A stretch of 64,000 bases of DNA from Hahella sp. KA22 (GTDB lineage: Bacteria > Pseudomonadota > Gammaproteobacteria > Pseudomonadales > Oleiphilaceae). Location: NCBI RefSeq assembly GCF_004135205.1, contig NZ_CP035490.1:4569644-4633643 (forward strand). Reading direction: 5' to 3'. Shown one piece after another: positions 32,027 through 39,461 of the stretch (position 1 is the first letter of the stretch; each line of letters starts with the position of its first letter). Both the position numbers and the translations under genes were made by a program. The notes below the pieces were generated by a model. That model was not told the origin of the DNA. It worked only from the letters and a program-made list of their open reading frames with translations, and ran no database searches.

Positions 32027-34975
32027 TTAATTCAAGATTGCGTTCAATTGATCTTTCAATTCGTCGTCTCCAGCCTCAGCAGTGGAAATGCATTGGCCGA
32101 GATGATCCAGCAGCAGGCGGGTAACAGGCTGATCGGATAGATTTGCGGTTGTCACTCCGTTGTCCTTTAAATGACGGGTAAATTTCTCTGCGCTCAGGTT
32201 CTGATCGCATGCATTCGCCAAAGCTGTTTTGTATTCCCCTAGACTCTGCGCCGCCTGATCCTGCGCAACGTTAAGCTGCGCACGCGTCTTCTGAACATCC
32301 TGCTCGTAACGGCTACCAAAACGCTCCCGTAAATCTTCGTTCACTTTGAGACGTTTTTGCAGAGTGAATGTATTGCTTTCGGCCTTCACCCAACTACTGT
32401 AATGCTGATAGAGGAACAGACTGTGGCTGGGACTGAGGTCCTGCGTCACTGTTCCATTGGCGGGCGCCGGGCCGCCAAGGCCGGTTATTGTAGCGATTGG
32501 CGAAGGAATTAGCACTATTACGGCTAAAATTCCTCCAGCCGAACCTAAACCGGCCACTCTCGCCAGACGTTGCCCGAAGCGTCCGTCCGGCGCTTTGGCG
32601 AACACCTGCCGAATGCCGATGCCCGCCACGAAGCCGCCCAACGCCAAAGTAATAAGATACTGCATGGGTCCGGCAAGATTTGTCCCCAATCGTTTGATGG
32701 AGGACAACATATCTCCCACCGACGAGAGATCCACCGGCGATCCTTCCACCAACGCCAGCCCGCACACCAGTGCGCTCAAACTCAGCCCGTGCAGCAACAG
32801 ATATTTCGGGCGGAACGGAATGCAGCCCAGCAACACGCTGAACATCAGACCGAACACCAGCCCTTTTTCCGCCTGCAGGTAGGAAGCGTGGTTACGCAAG
32901 GTGAACAGGATGAAGCCCGTGGACATGGCGGCCCACAGTGAACCGAAAATAACGCGTTCAATTAAAGCGCGCTTATAACGCCGCTTCTCTTCCCGTTCGT
33001 CCGCCAGCTGCGCTTCCGCCATGGGCAACAGATCAAGAATAAATCTGGCCTCGGCGATGCTGGTCGGCTCCGCTCGATAAATACGCCCGAACCATTTGAC
33101 CTGGGAGGCTTCCCGGAAGCGTTCGATGGGAACCTGCGCCATGATCTCGGCGGGAGACTGGTGTTTGAGTATCGCCTCCAACACATGGGCCATAAAGGCC
33201 ATGCCGGGCATTTTCTCGAACGCGCCGGGCTGGGTGAACGACCCCATTTCGGCGAACTTCAGCGGAATATTCAGCAGCGGATTGGCTTCCACTCTCGGCA
33301 TCAGCGTCTCAGCTCCGCTTTGCTGACGCAGTCCTTTCAGAGAGGTCAGATAGGCGATAACTTCGCGCTGCCAATTATGCGCGTATTGGCGCAGGGTGAC
33401 GTCTCGCTGCGTCTTGCCCGCCTGCTCCAATAAGTTGTGACGATAGACCCCGGTCAGGGTTTCCAGGTTGCTGCGGGTCAGGTTCTTGGCGCCCTGCCCT
33501 AGAAACGCCTGCAGCCCTTCCCGGGTCAGCTCCAGTTCTTTAAATTTGGACTTGAGACTGGGGTTCAGATAACTGATGAACTTGAACAGACGCAGATTGG
33601 GGTCGCTGCTTTCCTGGGCGAAGTGGCGCACCCGCTGCGCCGCCTCCAGATTGTCCTGTGAGGAAAACCAGTTTTCCAGCTGCTTGGCCAGCACCTTGTC
33701 CACCAGGGGATTGACGTCCCATTCCGATTGCAGCGCCTTGCCGACTTCCTCTAAGGTCATGCAGTCGTGCAGACCGATACGGAAAGCCCCTTCCGGCACT
33801 TTGCCGCGCGCAGACACCCGTCGCGCTTTCACCGGCTCCAGGTCCCGATACACAGGAATGTCGTTGTCGCCGGCCAGCCAGCGGCCTATTTGCTCCGTTC
33901 CCCAACGCAACTCATTGTTACGAGTCAGCAGGCCTGCGCATAACAAGCGCCAGCGCACGTCGGCGACGCCGCTCACATCGATGTCATGCAGAATCTTATA
34001 GTCCACCACCGTTTCGTGGTCGATTTGCTCGAAAACGCCCTTGCCGCGCAGACACTCCATGATGATCATGCCCACCGACCACCAGTCCAGAGCGGCGGAT
34101 TTGAGACCCGTGCTGGCCTCCGGCGCCGCATAGCGCTCGGTGCGGGAGATCGTGGTGCGGTTGCTTTCGGTATTCATCATGGAGGAAATACCAAAGTCCA
34201 CCAGACAGATATCCAAAGGCGAGGTGGTGCGCAGCAGAATGTTGTCAGGTTTTAAATCCCGGTGGACGATGGAGTGTTCATGCAGACGGGTCAGTGCGTC
34301 ATGCAATTGCGCCAGCAGCTTGTGCACCATGGTCAGCGACATGGGGCCGCTGAGAGACTTCAGGTAGGTTTTTAAGGTTCCGGCCTGTACAAATTCCATC
34401 ACTTCGAAGAAGCGGTGGGTGCTCATACAAAACTGAGCTTCTATCAGGTTAACAATATGATGCTTGCCCTGATTCCCCAAGAGGTAACGCACCACTTCGT
34501 CCTTGGGGCGCATATTCGGGTTGTACAGTTTAAGAATGCAGTCTTCGCCGGTATCGTGCCGGGTGACGATGCCGACGGTGGCTTCCGCGCCGATGGTGGT
34601 CAGCCACTCCACCAAGTCATAGTTTTGCAGAATGGCGGGGGGAATCACGCCCCAAGTAGAGGCTTTACCGGTAGCGGTATTATCCGTGCGCCGAGAAGTG
34701 TTGGGTGAAGATACAGCCGTCGCGGGCTGCGGCACCACTTTGGTTTCCGGAGCCGCTTCAGGTTGCGGCTCGGTACGCTCCTGGGGCTCCGTACGCAATT
34801 GCGGCTCGGTCGGCTCATCCCCCTGCGCGGCGTCTTCCTCGGCGGGTCGCGCCTGCGCCAGTTGAGTCGACTCCATTCCCGGCGCTACTACCGTCGGTTC
34901 ACAGTCCTGTTGCGGTTGAGTGGGATCCACCACTTCGTCCAAGCTATCCTGTGAAGGGCGAGAATCCTCAGTCAC
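32027..34975 (-). CDS. Ser/Thr protein kinase with C-terminal multi-pass membrane region
   Basis: A 982-residue protein. Residues 1-110 are disordered, rich in Pro/Glu/Gln/Thr. A Hanks-type kinase domain (about 115-375) has the catalytic HRDLKPDN, metal-binding VDFGIS, RYAAPEAST and the ATP lysine in CILKLY. The glycine loop is degenerate (TIGAEATVGIV in place of GxGxxG). A helical region (about 400-680) leads to five or six membrane helices (about 690-850, for example LVFGLMFSVLLGCIPF), then a charged C-terminal coiled coil. It would phosphorylate Ser/Thr targets at the inner membrane. A PP2C phosphatase gene lies upstream, and the MoxR/bpX operon is divergent from that, so these proteins are the likely substrates; that is inference. 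Confidence 0.88.
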   Translation of the reverse strand: MTEDSRPSQDSLDEVVDPTQPQQDCEPTVVAPGMESTQLAQARPAEEDAAQGDEPTEPQLRTEPQERTEPQPEAAPETKVVPQPATAVSSPNTSRRTDNTATGKASTWGVIPPAILQNYDLVEWLTTIGAEATVGIVTRHDTGEDCILKLYNPNMRPKDEVVRYLLGNQGKHHIVNLIEAQFCMSTHRFFEVMEFVQAGTLKTYLKSLSGPMSLTMVHKLLAQLHDALTRLHEHSIVHRDLKPDNILLRTTSPLDICLVDFGISSMMNTESNRTTISRTERYAAPEASTGLKSAALDWWSVGMIIMECLRGKGVFEQIDHETVVDYKILHDIDVSGVADVRWRLLCAGLLTRNNELRWGTEQIGRWLAGDNDIPVYRDLEPVKARRVSARGKVPEGAFRIGLHDCMTLEEVGKALQSEWDVNPLVDKVLAKQLENWFSSQDNLEAAQRVRHFAQESSDPNLRLFKFISYLNPSLKSKFKELELTREGLQAFLGQGAKNLTRSNLETLTGVYRHNLLEQAGKTQRDVTLRQYAHNWQREVIAYLTSLKGLRQQSGAETLMPRVEANPLLNIPLKFAEMGSFTQPGAFEKMPGMAFMAHVLEAILKHQSPAEIMAQVPIERFREASQVKWFGRIYRAEPTSIAEARFILDLLPMAEAQLADEREEKRRYKRALIERVIFGSLWAAMSTGFILFTLRNHASYLQAEKGLVFGLMFSVLLGCIPFRPKYLLLHGLSLSALVCGLALVEGSPVDLSSVGDMLSSIKRLGTNLAGPMQYLITLALGGFVAGIGIRQVFAKAPDGRFGQRLARVAGLGSAGGILAVIVLIPSPIATITGLGGPAPANGTVTQDLSPSHSLFLYQHYSSWVKAESNTFTLQKRLKVNEDLRERFGSRYEQDVQKTRAQLNVAQDQAAQSLGEYKTALANACDQNLSAEKFTRHLKDNGVTTANLSDQPVTRLLLDHLGQCISTAEAGDDELKDQLNAILN

Positions 34976-35109
34976 TGCACCACTCCGTCAGACCTCTGAG
35001 TAAAACGTACGTCAACGGCCGCTGTTTAAATGCAAGCCGCATGAACACCAAAACACCATCCCGGGCATGACGACTCAGCGTCTCCCGGGACAGGTCATGC
35101 ACACCGGAT

Positions 35110-35859
35110 TCAATCATCCAGTCTTTCTATAAGAATAAACGAAAAATTGTCATGCGCTCCGCCGGCTTTGATACGAGCGCTCAGCCAGTCGCCAACCTGC
35201 TCTGTGTCGCCGGACATCATGTTGGCCTCAAATTCAGAGGCGGAGACGATATCCGTCACCCCGTCGGTGCAGATCAGCAATCTGTCAGTGACGCCGAATC
35301 GAATCGGGCGGTAGTGGGCGAAGGGAGCATTGTTAACCGGCTCTACTCCCAGGGCGGCGATCAGTTTGTGACCGTCCAGCCCGGTTAATTCAGGTGGGTC
35401 ATCATCGTCGTATCCGAACACATCGTCAATACTGACCTGACGTAAGTACCCGAATTGCCAATGATAAATGCGCGAATCTCCAATGTTGAACGCATGCAGC
35501 GCGCCCTCTTGTTCATAGACGCCCGCGAGAGTAGCGCCCAGTCCGTGGGTCTCAGGGCGATTATGCATCAGCTCCGCCAGACGGGACTGACAACGGTCCA
35601 ATACGCTTTGTAAATCCGGCGCAGCGCTCAGATTGCACGCCGCCAGAGTGGAGCACAGCGTATAGCTGGCTAACGCGCCGCAGGCATGACCGCCAAGACC
35701 GTCCGACACAGCCCAGCTTTCCGCTCCTGCGGTTTCAAAATACCGGGTGACGGGCTCCGGCATGGATTGATTAATAACCTGACCGCAGATCAGCACAGTG
35801 TCTTCATTGTGCTCTCGTTGCAGTCCGGTATTGGTTTGAAACGTTACCTTTAATTTCAC
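35110..35859 (-). CDS. PP2C-family Ser/Thr phosphatase
   Basis: A 249-residue cytoplasmic PPM/PP2C phosphatase. The metal-binding and catalytic motifs are in order: REHNEDTVLI, SDGLGGHACGALAS, FNIGDSRIYHW and CTDGVTDIVS, with a final DNFSFILIE. It should reverse phosphorylation by the kinase encoded downstream (135-base gap, same strand). Its start is about 200 bases from the divergent MoxR ATPase start, so the regulators and the MoxR operon share one promoter region. Kinase/PP2C pairs flanking MoxR-type operons suggest an on/off phospho-switch. Confidence 0.9.
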   Translation of the reverse strand: MKLKVTFQTNTGLQREHNEDTVLICGQVINQSMPEPVTRYFETAGAESWAVSDGLGGHACGALASYTLCSTLAACNLSAAPDLQSVLDRCQSRLAELMHNRPETHGLGATLAGVYEQEGALHAFNIGDSRIYHWQFGYLRQVSIDDVFGYDDDDPPELTGLDGHKLIAALGVEPVNNAPFAHYRPIRFGVTDRLLICTDGVTDIVSASEFEANMMSGDTEQVGDWLSARIKAGGAHDNFSFILIERLDD

Positions 35860-36059
35860 TCTTTGCGATCCCTGACTTTACTATCGAACCCTTATGCGCC
35901 CTGTCGTATTATCGTTTGACTTCACCGACGCGCCGGCTATCATTTTGTGGCGGGCCGCTGCGCGCCCTATTTGTTACAAACTCTCGTTTTCACAACGAGT
36001 TGCGCGGCCACCCCGTTATTCTTCAGAAGCCCCTCCACATTGGCAAGCAACTTATTACT

Positions 36060-37193
36060 ATGGAAGTATCAAACGCCCTCTCGGCAGTGCGCCAAGCCGT
36101 AAAAGAAGCCACCCAAGGGCTGGTTGAGCGCGAAACGATCGTTGACCTCATTCTTCTTTCCGCCGTGGCGCGGGAGCACCTGCTGATAATCGGTCCTCCC
36201 GGCACGGCCAAGAGCGCCGCCGTACGCCGGATTTCCCAGGCGCTGGGAGGAAAATACTTTGAATATCTGCTGGGACGCTTCACCGAACCCAGTGAAATTT
36301 TCGGGCCTGTGGATATCCGCAAACTGTCCGAAGGCGTCGTGGAAACCGCCACTGACGGCATGCTGCCGGAGGCGGAAATTGCGTTCCTGGATGAGGTCTT
36401 CCTCGGATCGACGGCAATTCTAAACACCTTGCTTGGGGTTCTCAACGAGAGACGCTTCAAGCGTGGGCATACGCAAATAGATTGTCCGCTGCGTATCTGC
36501 GTGGCCGCCTCCAACCACTTACCGGAAGATGAAACGCTCGCGGCCTTCGCCGACCGCTTCCTGGTGCATTGCTTTGTAGAGCCCGTGGCGGATGCGCAGT
36601 TGGAAGAGTTGCTACGCCAGGGCTGGTGGGCGGCGACCCACCCTCCAGTCAAGAGCTGTGAGATAAAGCTGCTGGATACTCTGGCGGAGCAGGCGCGACA
36701 AGCGGACATGTCGCTGGTTCAACCTTTGTTGGCGAAGTGCGTGCGCCAGTTGCGCAAGGAAGGCATTCAATTGTCTGACCGCAGAGTGGTGAAGGCGCAA
36801 GGTCTGATCAGCGCCGCCGCCACGCTGGCGGGTCGAAGCCAGCCCACTGAAGCGGACCTGTGGCCATTGCTGTACGCTGTCCCTACCCGGGAGAATCAGG
36901 AAAGCGCCCGAGAGATTCTTAGCGATGCGTTGCGCCATTGTGAAAATGACGCCCTGTCCGCCGCCGCGGAGGCCGCCGCCAACAGCCCAGCTGCTCGCGC
37001 CGCGCGGTTGGCGGAAAAAGCGGAGGCGCTGTTACAGGAAGAAGCCTCTCATGAACGCCGCAGTCGCCTGGAAGCACTCGGGCGGGAAATCGACGCAGGC
37101 TTTGCGCCGGACGCCCTGCCCGAGCGCCTCACCGATCTGCGCCAGCGTCTGCAGGATGCACTGACTCAGCATGAGGCTTCACAGGGAGAATGA
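36060..37193 (+). CDS. MoxR-type AAA+ ATPase of a bpX ternary system
   Basis: The start is the ATG at 36060, where similarity begins (EVSNALSAVRQAVKEATQGL); the frame is open for 48 codons upstream but without a conserved N-terminus. The 377-residue protein has Walker A GPPGTAKSAA, Walker B IAFLDEVF, NERRF, sensor-1 AASNHLPED and the lid domain typical of MoxR/RavA ATPases. MoxR proteins work as chaperone-like remodelers with vWA partners. It heads a translationally coupled four-gene operon: the next start overlaps its stop by four bases (ATGA). The C-terminal 80 residues are a helical, Ala/Glu-rich extension. Confidence 0.9.
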   Translation: MEVSNALSAVRQAVKEATQGLVERETIVDLILLSAVAREHLLIIGPPGTAKSAAVRRISQALGGKYFEYLLGRFTEPSEIFGPVDIRKLSEGVVETATDGMLPEAEIAFLDEVFLGSTAILNTLLGVLNERRFKRGHTQIDCPLRICVAASNHLPEDETLAAFADRFLVHCFVEPVADAQLEELLRQGWWAATHPPVKSCEIKLLDTLAEQARQADMSLVQPLLAKCVRQLRKEGIQLSDRRVVKAQGLISAAATLAGRSQPTEADLWPLLYAVPTRENQESAREILSDALRHCENDALSAAAEAAANSPAARAARLAEKAEALLQEEASHERRSRLEALGREIDAGFAPDALPERLTDLRQRLQDALTQHEASQGE

Positions 37194-37609
37194 TTGAGAT
37201 CGAATGGCGACGGAGCGAGCAGCCAATGCAACCCGGTGGACTGCTCGCGCGCAAGGAATACAGAGCCGACTGTCTGCGCGCGCTCCTGCAACTGGAGCCG
37301 ACGCGCCAGACGACGCTAATGGGCGTGGCCGCCGCGTCCTGCATTGTCATCCTGGGCCAGGAACAAGATCTTCCCTGGATTCCGGGCGTTATTTATCTTG
37401 GCCGCGCGCCATCCAGCCCCCACCTGTGGTGGCCGACTTACTTACAGCCGATGACGCCGCCGGACCTGTTGCAACAAGCCGTGCGTCGTCACGCCGGCTC
37501 TGGCGATTTCGCCATTGATCCAGAGAACAAGACCTTGATTCCCCTGCGGGAGGCCTTGCCACTGGACCCGCACACCATTCAGGACATACTGAAACGCCAT
37601 GCGACTTAA
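37190..37609 (+). CDS. Small bpX5-like protein of the MoxR-vWA-beta-propeller system
   Basis: A 139-residue soluble protein. The central segment PWIPGVIYLGRAPSSPHLWW, then PTYLQPMTPPDLLQQAV and IPLREALPLD near the end, fits what is known of the bpX5 domain that accompanies MoxR and vWA/beta-propeller proteins in computationally described ternary systems; this was recognised from memory and not by search. No catalytic residues are evident, so it is probably an adaptor. The gene overlaps its neighbours at both ends (4 and 11 bases), which indicates fixed stoichiometry within the operon. Confidence 0.68.
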   Translation: MIEIEWRRSEQPMQPGGLLARKEYRADCLRALLQLEPTRQTTLMGVAAASCIVILGQEQDLPWIPGVIYLGRAPSSPHLWWPTYLQPMTPPDLLQQAVRRHAGSGDFAIDPENKTLIPLREALPLDPHTIQDILKRHAT

Positions 37610-39461
37610 TAAAGGCGCCGAAAAATGGTCTGTTCTGCTGCAGTTGTTTCAGGATGACCTCGGAGACTATCTGAACACAACACAGCAAAAGCTGGCCACG
37701 TTGTTCGGTCCGGCGCGACTGAGCGCGCTATCGGGCGAGCGCGAACCGGACGGCTACGCAGGCGTGTCCCGAGAGGCGGACTACCAACGCCTGCTGCTTA
37801 GTGAATGGACGGTCGCCAAGCGCTACCCCCATGAGTTTATGCGCAGAGCGGCAATGGGCGAGCATTTGTTTTTGGCGCAGGCGCAAAAGACATCTCGAAA
37901 CGACCAAAGCACCATCCTGCTTTTTGACGCCGGCCCCATACAGTTGGGCGCGCCGCGACTTGCGCACCTGGCCCTGTTTATCCTTTTCCTGCGCCGGACA
38001 GCCCAGCAAAAACGCATTCTGCGCTGGGGGATGCTGCAGGACGACAAACTGCAATTGAGCGAACAGGCGGACGAAAACGCGGTCATGAAACTGCTGTGTT
38101 CGCGCTACCCGCAGCCAGTAACGATGGAACACATCTCCGCCTGGAAGCAGCGCTTACAAGATCAGGAGTATTCAGAATTGTGGCTGGTTGGCGGCCACAC
38201 GCCAGCCTCCCTGACCCATTCCCGATCTATTCTGATTGAGGAAAACGTCGCAATTTGCGCCCCGGCGTCGCTGCAGGTCAGCCTGCCATCTGCATCCGCC
38301 AGTTCCGGTAAACCACCCGGCGACCCACTTGCTTTCTCCAAAACGCTTACCCTCCCCCTGCCTGAACAAGATATCGGCCTGCGTCTGTTGCGCAATCCAT
38401 TCAGCCGCAACAAAGCGACGCCTGAATCGACTCAGCAAGAGGCTATCACCGGGTTTGCGGCGTTCAGCCAGAACGGTCGCAAACTGGCGTTTTTCCAGGG
38501 AGCCAACAAAGTTGTCGCTATGTCTATTCCCGGCTCTTCCCGCGAAAACCCAGGTGGGGTGAAAACGCTGGCTTGGCCAAAGAGCCAGCAGTTGCTGGCT
38601 TTGTCTCTCAGCAAAAAGCGCCTCAGCGCGATTCTCGTCTCGGGACAAAAGACCTATCTCCACCGTTTTCCAGGCTGCCAGGAAACCCTGGCCCGTCCCG
38701 GCGCCAACCCTCGCTCCCCCCAGCCGCCAGGGACGCCGCCAAACCCCTTGTTTTTCACGCCCACCGCCAAGGAACAGCGCCAACTTTGGGCGAAAGACGC
38801 CGAAGGACGGTTGCTATATATGAACTGGGACGCCGAGGATGCGGAGTTTCAGCGCAAAGACGAAAACGTTCTATATCTCGACGCTTATGGCAAACGTTTA
38901 TTCCGAGCAGTTTGGCGCAAGCCGAACCTGGTCGTCTATGGCGCAATGAGTGGAGAAAGCGCCCCCCTGAAGGAGAAGCAATTTCCTACTGAACTGCAAT
39001 CGGAACCCAGTGTTTTCTTCCATACCGGATCTCATGGTTCTGTACAGGGCGTGCCCGCCATGGCGTATCAATATGCTGAGACTACCTGGAAGATCAGTTC
39101 CGCATCAGTGAATGAAACCTTCAACGTCGCCGCAACGGATGGAACCGTGGTCGGCATCGTCTCATTCGCGCCGGCAGCGGAAGAGTTGGGAGGGTATGTG
39201 CGTCAGTCCAGACCCAGTTTGATTGTGCTGGAGCCGTGCGGGACCAAAGTCACCGCCCGTCAGGACTCCCATGCTTTTTTGGTGATGAAAAATACGCGCA
39301 AAATGTCGCATATGATGATTAATCCACATCTACCCTATCTGCACTACATTGAAGACAGCGGAGACTATGTCGTCTACGCCATCCTGAAGCAGGAAGAACT
39401 CCTGCGCCTGCCCGTCGACGCCGCATCAGAGGCTTTTTCGGATTCAGGCGGAGAGCGTTAA
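37599..39461 (+). CDS. Degenerate vWA plus beta-propeller protein of the bpX system
   Basis: A 620-residue cytoplasmic protein without signal peptide. Residues about 1-80 are helical. Residues about 85-240 resemble a vWA domain: the strand STILLFDAGPIQLG stands where the metal-binding DxSxS motif would be, so the MIDAS site is degenerate, and helix/strand alternation continues through LILF-type segments to LWLVGGHTPASL. From about residue 280 to the end the sequence shows repeated beta-blades (FAAFSQNGRKLAFFQG, LLALSLSKKRLSAIL, GERLLYM-like segments) as in a beta-propeller. It is the probable partner of the MoxR ATPase. The next gene starts on its own stop (TAATG). Confidence 0.65.
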   Translation: MRLNKGAEKWSVLLQLFQDDLGDYLNTTQQKLATLFGPARLSALSGEREPDGYAGVSREADYQRLLLSEWTVAKRYPHEFMRRAAMGEHLFLAQAQKTSRNDQSTILLFDAGPIQLGAPRLAHLALFILFLRRTAQQKRILRWGMLQDDKLQLSEQADENAVMKLLCSRYPQPVTMEHISAWKQRLQDQEYSELWLVGGHTPASLTHSRSILIEENVAICAPASLQVSLPSASASSGKPPGDPLAFSKTLTLPLPEQDIGLRLLRNPFSRNKATPESTQQEAITGFAAFSQNGRKLAFFQGANKVVAMSIPGSSRENPGGVKTLAWPKSQQLLALSLSKKRLSAILVSGQKTYLHRFPGCQETLARPGANPRSPQPPGTPPNPLFFTPTAKEQRQLWAKDAEGRLLYMNWDAEDAEFQRKDENVLYLDAYGKRLFRAVWRKPNLVVYGAMSGESAPLKEKQFPTELQSEPSVFFHTGSHGSVQGVPAMAYQYAETTWKISSASVNETFNVAATDGTVVGIVSFAPAAEELGGYVRQSRPSLIVLEPCGTKVTARQDSHAFLVMKNTRKMSHMMINPHLPYLHYIEDSGDYVVYAILKQEELLRLPVDAASEAFSDSGGER

